From NCBI GenBank assembly GCA_030154385.1, contig JASKJZ010000028.1:1-13039 (forward strand): DNA of 13,039 nt, given 5' to 3'. The translations under genes and the position numbers were made by a program. Each line of letters begins with the position of its first letter. The stretch's first letter is position 1. Positions 7,413 to 13,039 of this stretch are shown piece after piece. Below the pieces are notes generated by a model that was given only the letters and a program-made list of their open reading frames with translations, had not been told where the DNA came from and did no database searches. The stretch is from Clostridiales bacterium. GTDB taxonomy: Bacteria; Bacillota_A; Clostridia; Lachnospirales; Lachnospiraceae.

Positions 7413-8573
7413 TTAGAAATTATAATCATTTACATTGCTTTCATCAAAAATAACACGTTCTGGCAATAGCACAACACCATTATTTTTATCAGCTGTTGTA
7501 TCGCCCTCTGTCAAGCAATCATTTGCAAGAATTACACAGTCACCAATATTAGGAATCGTAATCTTATCTCCAACCTTAAGTTCATTTCCAGCTGCTAAAT
7601 AAGCAGCAAGATAGCATCCCATCGCTCCTTGAATACCGCAGTCCCACAAGCCCCATTCATACAGAACTTTTGCATCGCAATACTCTTTGATAGACTGAGG
7701 ACTTGCAAATCCAGTAATGGTAATATCATCTCTTCCCAATCCTTTATTTTGTGCTGCCTTTAGCTGACCTGGCAAAGCGGTTGAATCATTACATATGATT
7801 AAGTCGATATCGGAATAAGCATCTAAAATTGCAGATCCCACCGAAACAGCCTTTTCTGCATCCTGCTCTGAATAATAGTTATCTGCAACCTTAACCCAGT
7901 TCGGATATTTTTCAGCAATAATCTTTTCCCCAGCAACCTGCCATGAATTCTGATCCGTTACCGTCGCTTGCGAGTAATGCCATACATATTTAACTGCATC
8001 CTTTTCTGGATCAACGCCACGTTTTTTCAAAGCATCTACTGACATATCTACCAGCATTTGTCCTAAAACTTCCGGTGTTCCTTGAGAAACCATAAGTGAT
8101 CTTGCATCCGAAGTAGCATCTGAATCCCATGTACAAACAACTAATCCAGCATCTCTTGCTGCCTGCAGGGCATCTTTAACCCCCGCTGCATCTACTGTCG
8201 AAATACAGATTGCATCTGCACCACTTGCGACAGCATTATTGATAACTTGTACCTGATCTGCAACTCCTGCTGTTGCACTTCCTTGATAATCAACGGTAAT
8301 TCCCCAATCCGCTGCATACTTTTGTGCCCCATCATTTGCAGCTTCAAAAAATGCATTACCTGTTAGCTTTGGAATAAACACAACCGTCTTTCCCGCAATA
8401 TCTGCTCCCGCAGCACTATCTGTTGCAGATGCATCTGTTTTTGTTTCCTGATCTGTAGCAGGTTTCGTATCACTCGTCCCTTGCGTTTCTGTTTTTGCAT
8501 CGCCTCCACAAGCGGTTAAAGATAATACCATGGATAATGCAAGTACCATTGACATTACTTTTTTCATTTTCAT
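7413..8573 (-). CDS. lsrB: LsrB-like AI-2 binding lipoprotein
   Basis: This is the extracellular solute-binding component of the Lsr ABC transporter. The 386-residue precursor has a lipoprotein signal peptide with lipobox LTAC (Cys22), a Thr/Asp-rich linker (about 25-58), then a periplasmic-binding-protein type 1 fold. Hallmarks shared with enterobacterial LsrB are VFIPKLTGNAFF, CTWDSDA, QGTPEVLGQMLVDM, TVTDQN and the C-terminal NGVVLLPERVIF...YNF. Aligning by eye to the known ligand contacts of Salmonella/E. coli LsrB (Lys35, Asp116, Asp166, Gln167, Pro220, Ala222), the first four are kept as Lys69, Asp150, Asp207 and Gln208. The last two become Asn262 and Ser264. LsrB-type AI-2 receptors with altered binding-site residues have been described in Clostridia. 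The start at 8573 has AGGAGG eight bases upstream, and a stem-loop sits just before it. Confidence 0.92.
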   Translation of the reverse strand: MKMKKVMSMVLALSMVLSLTACGGDAKTETQGTSDTKPATDQETKTDASATDSAAGADIAGKTVVFIPKLTGNAFFEAANDGAQKYAADWGITVDYQGSATAGVADQVQVINNAVASGADAICISTVDAAGVKDALQAARDAGLVVCTWDSDATSDARSLMVSQGTPEVLGQMLVDMSVDALKKRGVDPEKDAVKYVWHYSQATVTDQNSWQVAGEKIIAEKYPNWVKVADNYYSEQDAEKAVSVGSAILDAYSDIDLIICNDSTALPGQLKAAQNKGLGRDDITITGFASPQSIKEYCDAKVLYEWGLWDCGIQGAMGCYLAAYLAAGNELKVGDKITIPNIGDCVILANDCLTEGDTTADKNNGVVLLPERVIFDESNVNDYNF

Positions 8574-8597
8574 AAAATAAACCTCCTTCTTTTATAT

Positions 8598-8622
8598 ATT
8601 CAAAAGCATTTTTGCTTTGAAT
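8598..8622 (-). other. Stem-loop in the lsrD-lsrB gap
   Basis: ATTCAAAAGCA (8598-8608) and TGCTTTGAAT (8613-8622) form a 10-bp stem with one bulged A and a four-base loop. It lies 11 bases after the lsrD stop and shortly before the lsrB ribosome binding site. No T run follows, so it is not an intrinsic terminator. An intercistronic hairpin here could protect the 5' end of a processed lsrB message, allowing more binding protein than permease. That role is inference. Confidence 0.55.
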
Positions 8623-8632
8623 AATCTCCCAT

Positions 8633-9637
8633 TTATTTCCTTCCTTTTCCCAATAATGCAATTGTTTTAGGATTGTACAAAATGGCTCTGCCTATCACAA
8701 CTGTAAGTAGTAGCAGTCCAACTGGTATATCAAGATATTGTGAATTTACCTTAAAGCAAAGTGGAAGTCCAAACCTCAAAATACCAATTACCAAAGATGC
8801 AAAGGCCGTACCAATTACACTTCCCTTACCACCAGTACTCAATGTTCCACCGAGCACAACAGCAGTAATAATATTTAAGGTTAGGTTTGAACCTAAATCA
8901 CTTTTCGAAGTTCCAAGATACGATGTCAGCATAATTCCTGCGATTGCTGCACTCACCGCCGATAAAACGTATGTACTTAATATGACAAGTCTTGTATTGA
9001 TGCCCGAAAATTCTGCTGCTTCCTGATTTATGCCAACTAAAAATATATAACGCCCATATTTGGATCGGTGTAATAATAAATATGCAATTACAATAAGTAC
9101 CACAAATAACAATAACTGGCTTGGTATGATTCCAAAGAGTTTAAACTTCGATATAATTTTGAAATATGGAGGAAATCCTGTAATTCCTTGATAACTCTCT
9201 GTTGCCGAAAGATTGGATACCAGCAGAGCAAATCCAGCGTACAAAAAGCTGCCGCCAAGGGTTACTACCATGGATTGGACTCCACAGTATGCAATAAAAA
9301 ATCCAGATAAAGCCCCGCATAACGCTGCCACTACCACTGCAAGCAAAGATGCAACCCAAATATTTAATCCGCCATCCTGCCAAGCCACACCTATTATAAT
9401 AGAAGAAAGACCCACAATAGCAGCTGCCTGTATATCAATTCCACCAGTAATCATAACAAAGGTAACAAACAGTGCGATAATGCAGATTGCTATAAAATCA
9501 TTGACACTAGCCAGCAATACACGGGGCATTAGAAACTTTGGATTTGCCATTCCAAATACAATAAATTCCATAATTAATACGAGAAATAAGAAACTGTCCC
9601 AATTAAGGAGTCCTTTTTTTATAGCCATCTTATTCAT
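8633..9637 (-). CDS. lsrD: LsrD-like AI-2 ABC transporter permease
   Basis: This is the second inner-membrane subunit of the AI-2 importer (334 residues; E. coli LsrD 330), of the branched-chain/ribose (BPD_transp_2) permease family with about nine to ten hydrophobic segments. Diagnostic blocks shared with LsrD are FVMITGGIDIQAAA (about 60-73), MVVTLGGSFLYAGFALL, GITGFPPYF, and TSYLGTSKSDLGSN followed by ITAVVLGGTLSTGGKGSVIGTA. Its position after lsrC also identifies it. The start overlaps the lsrC stop by ATGA (9634-9637), with AAGGAG inside the end of lsrC, so translation is coupled. It should pair with LsrC and the double ATPase LsrA. Alternative substrates such as ribose are less likely given LsrB and LsrF. 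Confidence 0.92.
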   Translation of the reverse strand: MNKMAIKKGLLNWDSFLFLVLIMEFIVFGMANPKFLMPRVLLASVNDFIAICIIALFVTFVMITGGIDIQAAAIVGLSSIIIGVAWQDGGLNIWVASLLAVVVAALCGALSGFFIAYCGVQSMVVTLGGSFLYAGFALLVSNLSATESYQGITGFPPYFKIISKFKLFGIIPSQLLLFVVLIVIAYLLLHRSKYGRYIFLVGINQEAAEFSGINTRLVILSTYVLSAVSAAIAGIMLTSYLGTSKSDLGSNLTLNIITAVVLGGTLSTGGKGSVIGTAFASLVIGILRFGLPLCFKVNSQYLDIPVGLLLLTVVIGRAILYNPKTIALLGKGRK

Positions 9638-10662
9638 GCTGATTCTCCTTTCTTGTGATTCATTGCCCTGGTTTCACATGTAGCTCTTGCCGCTAAACGA
9701 TCATGTCTGATCTTTTCTGTACTATGTCTTTGAAGCAGGGCGTCCACCACAACAATCGTAATAAGCATAAACCCTGTTATTGTATTATCATAATCCGATG
9801 AAAATCCCATAAAGACTAAAATACGACTAACGCTTGACATAATGACCGCTCCAATGGAAGCACCGATGACACTGCCAAGCCCTCCTGTCAGGCTAATTCC
9901 TCCAATAACACATGCCGCTACCGCTTTCATTTCATATCCATTCCCAGCAATAGCCGTAACAAATCCAATGCGAGATGCATAAACAATACTAGCTGCCGCA
10001 GCAAAAATGCCACATGCGATATAGGCAATTATTTTAGTCTGTACCGCCGGAATTCCAACCAAAACAGCTCCACCAGCATTATCCCCAACCGCAATAAAAT
10101 ACTTTCCTTTTTTTGTTTTCGTTAAAATGAAATGAAGCACTATTACCATTACCAGAGCCACAAAATAGTATACCGTTAGGCTCCCCATTATTGTTTTTGA
10201 GGATAAGGATGTAAATCTGCCTGGAAGATTTTCAACCCATGCACCGCCTGTATAAACGTAAATAAGTCCTCTTAAAAGACCATTGGTACCTAATGTAAAT
10301 ATCAAAGAAGGAATCTTTAAAACCGCTACTCCCCATCCATTAAACAAACCAATTAAGGCACCTACCAAAATACCAACCAAAAATGCATAAACCCAGTTAT
10401 GTCCATCTCGTAAAAGGGAGCCTACCACTGCAGCAGTAAAACCAAGGTTGGCACCGATTGATACATCTATCTCACCAGTAAATATAGTAAAAGCCATTCC
10501 CACTGCCAGGAGTGTAAAAACGACACTATCATTAAAGCATGCTACAATATTCCCTGGTGTAAAAAAATCAAAATTAATCAATCCTACGACCAAAAATAAT
10601 ATGAATAAGAATAAAAAACTACTCATCTCTCTTATTTTTGTGAGTTTTTTTAATGTTTTCAT
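9634..10662 (-). CDS. lsrC: LsrC-like AI-2 ABC transporter permease
   Basis: This is the first permease subunit (342 residues, the same length as E. coli LsrC), with about nine hydrophobic segments. LsrC-like blocks include GEIDVSIGANLGFTAAVVG, LKIPSLIFTLGTNGLLRGLIY, TGGAWVENLPG, ASRIGFVTAIAGNGYEMKAV and CVIGGISLTGGLGSVIGA. The C-terminus ends in a short basic tail. The gene overlaps lsrA by ATGA (10659-10662) and lsrD by ATGA (9634-9637). The three membrane-complex genes are therefore translated as one coupled block. LsrC and LsrD should form the heterodimeric channel for AI-2. Confidence 0.92.
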   Translation of the reverse strand: MKTLKKLTKIREMSSFLFLFILFLVVGLINFDFFTPGNIVACFNDSVVFTLLAVGMAFTIFTGEIDVSIGANLGFTAAVVGSLLRDGHNWVYAFLVGILVGALIGLFNGWGVAVLKIPSLIFTLGTNGLLRGLIYVYTGGAWVENLPGRFTSLSSKTIMGSLTVYYFVALVMVIVLHFILTKTKKGKYFIAVGDNAGGAVLVGIPAVQTKIIAYIACGIFAAAASIVYASRIGFVTAIAGNGYEMKAVAACVIGGISLTGGLGSVIGASIGAVIMSSVSRILVFMGFSSDYDNTITGFMLITIVVVDALLQRHSTEKIRHDRLAARATCETRAMNHKKGESA

Positions 10663-12188
10663 GTTCTCACCTCTCCCTCTGCCTTTACATCAAACGCAGC
10701 AGACATTAAATTGTCCTGATTAATTTCTGTTTTCGAAAACTCTGCATTTATCCGCCCTTGAAAAACCGAGACAGCACGATCCGAAAGTTCAACAATTTCT
10801 TCCATATCTGAAGATATTAATAATACTGAAACTCCTTGCTGCCTTAATTGATGGATAATTGCGTATACATCACCACGTGCTCCAGCATCAATACCTCGTG
10901 TCGGTTCATCCAAAATCACAACTTTAGGCTGAGTTGTAAGACTTCTTCCAATTACTATTTTTTGCTGATTTCCGCCTGATAAGCTCCCCGTAAGCTGCTG
11001 TTGCCCGGTTACCTTAATTCGAAAATCATCAATATAAGTCTGAGTTAATTCTTTTTCCTTTCTGCGATTTACAAAAAAACGTCCCATAGAGCGTTCCGAT
11101 AGAACAGCCGATGTGGTGTTAATCGCAACATCTGCAATCTTAAACAATCCTTGAAGATGACGATCCTCCGGAACATAATTGATTCCTGCTTGAATCACTT
11201 TTTTAGTAGAAAATCCAGTGATATCCTTACCCTCAAGTCTTACCTTTCCTCCAAGCACTTTATCCCTTCCAAAAATAGTCAATGCAAGTTCTGTTCGTCC
11301 TGCACCAACCACTCCTGCTACTCCTAGAATTTCTCCTGGATAGAGTTTCAGTGAAACATTATTAAATCCATAACCACTTAAATTCTCTAATTCAAGCACT
11401 GGTTTTGCATGTTCATAATCAATCTCATACGATTTCGTCTCTACTTTTTCCTTATCTTCTTTTGTGTCCGGTAATAACCCAAGAACCAACGATTCCTTTG
11501 TAAACTCACAAGCATTACCACAGAGCGTAATAATGCCATCTCGCATAATTGCTACACTGGTAGATATTTCAAAGACCTCGGTCAACCGATGCGTAATATA
11601 TATGATTCCAATACCCTTTGTTTTCAATTTATTCACACATTCAAAAAGGCTCTGAACCTCATCAAAAGTAAGTGCGCTCGTAGGTTCATCTAATATAAGA
11701 ATCTGTGCTTCCCGCAGAAGCCCTCTTAAAATTTCTACCAACTGCTGTTCCGCTATTGATAAACTGCTTGCTTTCCTATTTAAATCAAGTTCCCATCCCG
11801 CTTCCTGCATTTGCTCTACTAACCGCGTATGCAGTACGGCTGACTTTTCATCAAATCCCATTGTAATATTTTCTTCTACTGTCATATTCGGAAATAGCAT
11901 TGGTTCTTGCGGAACCATATAAATTCCATTCGCAAGAGCAACCGAAGGTTTGGATAGCGTAACCTGTTGCCCCTTTATCCATATATTCCCTTCATCTGGT
12001 TGATGAATTCCCATAATAATCTTCATCAGAGTACTCTTACCCGCACCATTTCCACCAATTAAGGATATTACCTCTCCTTTATGCAATTCCAGATTAATCC
12101 CCTTTAGCACGCGATTCAGTCCGAATGATTTATGTATGTTCTGAATGGATAGTAATGTTTTTTTGTCTGATGCCCCAGTTTTTTGCAT
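10659..12188 (-). CDS. lsrA: LsrA-like AI-2 ABC transporter ATPase (two ABC domains)
   Basis: This is the tandem ATPase of the AI-2 importer, 509 residues from the chosen start (E. coli LsrA 511). The N-terminal domain has Walker A GGNGAGKST (45-53), signature SLSIAEQQ (142-149) and Walker B ILILDEP (163-169). The C-terminal domain has the altered Walker A GVVGAGRTE (292-300) that is usual for sugar-type double ATPases, the canonical signature LSGGNQQ (403-409) and Walker B VVILDEP (423-429). The split between a weak signature in domain one and a degenerate P-loop in domain two is normal for LsrA, RbsA and similar proteins, and is not damage. I start at 12188 (MQKTGAS), not at the in-frame ATG at 12227, because GGGAGGAAGG lies seven bases before 12188. 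It is the first gene of the operon, about 57 bases from the predicted transcription start. Confidence 0.93.
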   Translation of the reverse strand: MQKTGASDKKTLLSIQNIHKSFGLNRVLKGINLELHKGEVISLIGGNGAGKSTLMKIIMGIHQPDEGNIWIKGQQVTLSKPSVALANGIYMVPQEPMLFPNMTVEENITMGFDEKSAVLHTRLVEQMQEAGWELDLNRKASSLSIAEQQLVEILRGLLREAQILILDEPTSALTFDEVQSLFECVNKLKTKGIGIIYITHRLTEVFEISTSVAIMRDGIITLCGNACEFTKESLVLGLLPDTKEDKEKVETKSYEIDYEHAKPVLELENLSGYGFNNVSLKLYPGEILGVAGVVGAGRTELALTIFGRDKVLGGKVRLEGKDITGFSTKKVIQAGINYVPEDRHLQGLFKIADVAINTTSAVLSERSMGRFFVNRRKEKELTQTYIDDFRIKVTGQQQLTGSLSGGNQQKIVIGRSLTTQPKVVILDEPTRGIDAGARGDVYAIIHQLRQQGVSVLLISSDMEEIVELSDRAVSVFQGRINAEFSKTEINQDNLMSAAFDVKAEGEVRT

Positions 12189-12195
12189 TTTCCTT

Positions 12196-12200
12196 CCTCC
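12196..12200 (-). promoter_or_regulatory. Ribosome binding site that fixes the lsrA start
   Basis: GGAGG on the minus strand lies seven bases before the ATG at 12188. The upstream in-frame ATG at 12227 has no such site, and starting there would put this site inside the gene. Confidence 0.8.
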
Positions 12201-12208
12201 CATTCCAT

Positions 12209-12227
12209 GTGCAACATTTGTGTGCAC
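12209..12227. promoter_or_regulatory. GTGCA-N9-TGCAC inverted repeat in the lsrA leader
   Basis: GTGCA (12209-12213) and TGCAC (12223-12227) form a 19-bp dyad about 18-36 bases past the predicted lsrA transcription start. The same TGCAC core appears in the inverted repeat at 12297-12335, so both may belong to one operator system. The arms are short, so this is a candidate only. Confidence 0.4.
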
Positions 12228-12251
12228 CTAAATATTTTGTTCGTTAAACTC

Positions 12252-12280
12252 ATCATACGTTATGGAATATCATTTGTCAA
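12252..12280 (-). promoter_or_regulatory. Predicted sigma-A promoter for the lsr operon
   Basis: On the minus strand, -35 TTGACA (12275-12280, exact consensus) and -10 TATGAT (12252-12257, five of six) are separated by 17 bases. Transcription should start near 12245, leaving a leader of about 57 bases before lsrA. The core is strong enough to act without an activator, so control is probably by repression. The spacer contains ATTCCATA, one of the repeated heptamers. Confidence 0.8.
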
Positions 12281-12296
12281 CACCCAAAACATTAAT

Positions 12297-12335
12297 TGCA
12301 CAATTATTTTATTTTTATTCCATATGAATTGTGCA
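12297..12335. promoter_or_regulatory. Perfect 9-bp inverted repeat TGCACAATT / AATTGTGCA upstream of the lsrA promoter
   Basis: The arms are TGCACAATT (12297-12305) and AATTGTGCA (12327-12335), 30 bases apart start to start, or about three helical turns. The left arm sits within a smaller dyad, AATTG-CA-CAATT (12294-12305). The repeat lies 17 to 55 bases upstream of the lsrA -35. It fits an operator for an oligomeric SorC-family regulator binding two phased half-sites. No binding data can be read from the sequence. Confidence 0.5.
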
Positions 12336-12425
12336 CTATATACATCTGAATTTACCAAATCTTCCTCGCATACATAGCTTTTACCGTTTTTTCAGATTGT
12401 TTCTGTTATTTTTTTTACTTTTACA

Positions 12426-12454
12426 TTGACTTTTTTTAAGGACATTGCTATACT
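12426..12454 (+). promoter_or_regulatory. Predicted distal promoter of lsrR
   Basis: -35 TTGACT (12426-12431) and -10 TATACT (12449-12454) are separated by 17 bases, with an extended -10 TG at 12446-12447. It would start near 12461 and give lsrR a leader of about 200 bases. The match is strong, but the region is AT-rich and the distance to the gene is long. Confidence 0.5.
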
Positions 12455-12562
12455 AAAGAAAATATCTTTTGTTTCACACTCAAACATTTGTAATTTTATT
12501 CACCCTGTTTTTCTCCACTTACATTTTCAGATATTTTATACAATTGTTTCTTTAATTATAAT

Positions 12563-12591
12563 TTGTCTGTATATGTTTCACCATGTATAAT
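12563..12591 (+). promoter_or_regulatory. Predicted proximal promoter of lsrR
   Basis: -35 TTGTCT (12563-12568, four of six) and -10 TATAAT (12586-12591, exact) are separated by 17 bases. The start would be near 12598, about 65 bases before lsrR. An ATGGAAT heptamer (12590-12596) overlaps the end of the -10 element and the start region, as expected for autorepression. Confidence 0.6.
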
Positions 12592-12662
12592 GGAATAAAC
12601 TGGAATTTTTCAAATGATTCTTACGTTATATCAAAAAAATATTTTGACAGGAGATGAACAAT

Positions 12663-13039
12663 ATGTATGATGCAGAAGAAAACTATGAACAAAATCTAAT
12701 GATTAAGGCTTCTTGGTATTACTATATGGAAAACATGACACAACAAGCAATTGCGGATACACTCGGAATATCTAGAATGAGAGTAATTAAGCTTTTAGAC
12801 AAATCCAGACAAACTGGAATTGTTCAATTTAAAATTTCCTCATCCTTTGAAGCAAGGCATGCTCTCGAGAATAAATTAATCGAAAAATATGGGTTAAAGG
12901 ATTCCTATGTGGTTCCAACCAATCCAAATCCAGGCGAGGTAAATGACACCATCGCAAAAGCCGCCTACATTTATATCGCAAATCACATCACGGATAACTG
13001 TTATATCAACTTTGGATATGGAGACACTTCTTCAAAAAC
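12663..13039 (+). CDS. lsrR: LsrR-like SorC-family transcriptional regulator (3' part missing)
   Basis: In enteric bacteria LsrR represses the lsr operon and is released by phospho-AI-2. The first 125 codons are present and the frame runs off the window end. Residues 12-54 match the LsrR N-terminus: hydrophobic and aromatic helix MIKASWYYYMENM, then the helix-turn-helix TQQAIADTLGISRMRVIKLLDKSR (positions 26-49) and TGIVQFKI. The start of the SorC sugar-binding domain follows (EARHALENKLIEKYGLKDSYVV and NFGYGDT). The start at 12663 has AGGAG nine bases upstream. The in-frame ATG at 12654 touches that site directly and is rejected. The gene is divergent from lsrA, as in E. coli. Without the C-terminal domain the effector cannot be confirmed, and the symbol rests mainly on context. 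Confidence 0.85.
   Translation, partial: MYDAEENYEQNLMIKASWYYYMENMTQQAIADTLGISRMRVIKLLDKSRQTGIVQFKISSSFEARHALENKLIEKYGLKDSYVVPTNPNPGEVNDTIAKAAYIYIANHITDNCYINFGYGDTSSK

Larger units (their letters stand above)
12202..12596. repeat. Dispersed ATGGAAT/ATTCCAT heptamers in the lsrA-lsrR divergent region
   Basis: Four copies are present: ATTCCAT at 12202-12208, ATGGAAT at 12262-12268, ATTCCAT at 12317-12323 and ATGGAAT at 12590-12596. The second lies inside the 17-base spacer of the lsrA promoter. The fourth overlaps the end of the -10 and the start region of the proximal lsrR promoter. The first abuts the lsrA ribosome binding site. One copy in each core promoter is what a shared repressor such as LsrR would need. 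The protein bound is inferred. Confidence 0.45.
12228..12662. other. Divergent lsrA/lsrR control region without a gene
   Basis: This stretch is strongly AT-rich and contains no supported coding sequence. It holds the lsrA promoter (minus strand), two candidate lsrR promoters (plus strand) and most of the TGCAC and ATGGAAT repeats, all listed separately. The 89 bases from 12337 to 12425 show only a weak 7-bp inverted repeat (ATCTGAA at 12344-12350, TTCAGAT at 12391-12397). I found no clear match to the CcpA box consensus by eye. Confidence 0.7.

Noticed and set aside
8470..8661. Minus-strand 63-codon frame spanning the lsrD end and lsrB start
   Set aside because: It overlaps the lsrB signal peptide in another frame and has no ribosome binding site. 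The lsrB start has a strong site.
9213..9683. Plus-strand open frame of 156 codons
   Set aside because: It is antisense to the clear LsrD frame and has no ribosome binding site or recognisable domain.
10659..12188. Possible damage in LsrA because the second P-loop reads GAGRTE and the first signature is weak
   Set aside because: This asymmetry is normal for double ATPases of sugar and AI-2 importers such as RbsA and LsrA.
12183..12377. Plus-strand 64-codon frame in the lsrA-lsrR gap
   Set aside because: It starts inside lsrA, has no ribosome binding site and covers the lsrA promoter. It is more likely chance.
12344..12397. ATCTGAA / TTCAGAT inverted repeat as an RNA hairpin or terminator
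   Set aside because: The arms are 7 bp with about 40 bases between them, and neither predicted transcript covers it in a way that makes sense.

Overview
The window looks like chromosome from a low-GC Firmicute, most likely a member of the Clostridia close to Lachnospiraceae. The signs are AT-rich intergenic DNA, AGGAGG-type ribosome binding sites 7-9 bases from nearly every start, a lipoprotein solute-binding protein with an LTAC lipobox, and sigma-A promoters close to consensus. This placement is inferred from sequence style, not from a search. Every gene is on the minus strand except the regulator at the right edge.

Right part, 12188 down to 6441: a complete autoinducer-2 (AI-2) uptake and processing operon in the same order as the enterobacterial lsr operon, lsrA-lsrC-lsrD-lsrB-lsrF. 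lsrA/lsrC and lsrC/lsrD each overlap by ATGA. The operon ends in a strong intrinsic terminator at 6380-6421. The divergent gene on the plus strand at 12663 is the N-terminal third of an LsrR-like SorC-family regulator, cut by the window end. The 474 bases between the two start codons hold one promoter for lsrA, two candidate promoters for lsrR, inverted repeats built on TGCAC/GTGCA, and four copies of ATGGAAT/ATTCCAT. One heptamer lies inside the lsrA core promoter and another overlaps the -10 element and start region of the proximal lsrR promoter. lsrK and lsrG are not in the window.

Middle, 6274 to 4654: a two-gene unit with its own promoter. It holds a MogA/MoaB-family molybdopterin adenylyltransferase and, coupled by an ATGA overlap, a membrane-anchored diguanylate cyclase. 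The cyclase frame is broken by an apparent one-base loss in a short T run, just after the first transmembrane segment.

Left part, 4570 to 1: a coupled three-gene cluster. It consists of an ABC-2 type ATPase (GldA-like), a permease fused to a GldG-like auxiliary domain, and a DUF4340 protein that runs off the left edge. Its job in Gram-positive bacteria is not established. A TTCACA-N5-TTCACA direct repeat upstream resembles the target of an OmpR/PhoP-type response regulator.

Taken together, the clearest system is an AI-2 import and catabolism module in a clostridial genome. Its LsrB keeps four of the six ligand contacts known from Salmonella LsrB and replaces the other two (Pro to Asn, Ala to Ser). 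No RNA genes, insertion sequences, CRISPR arrays or origins were seen.
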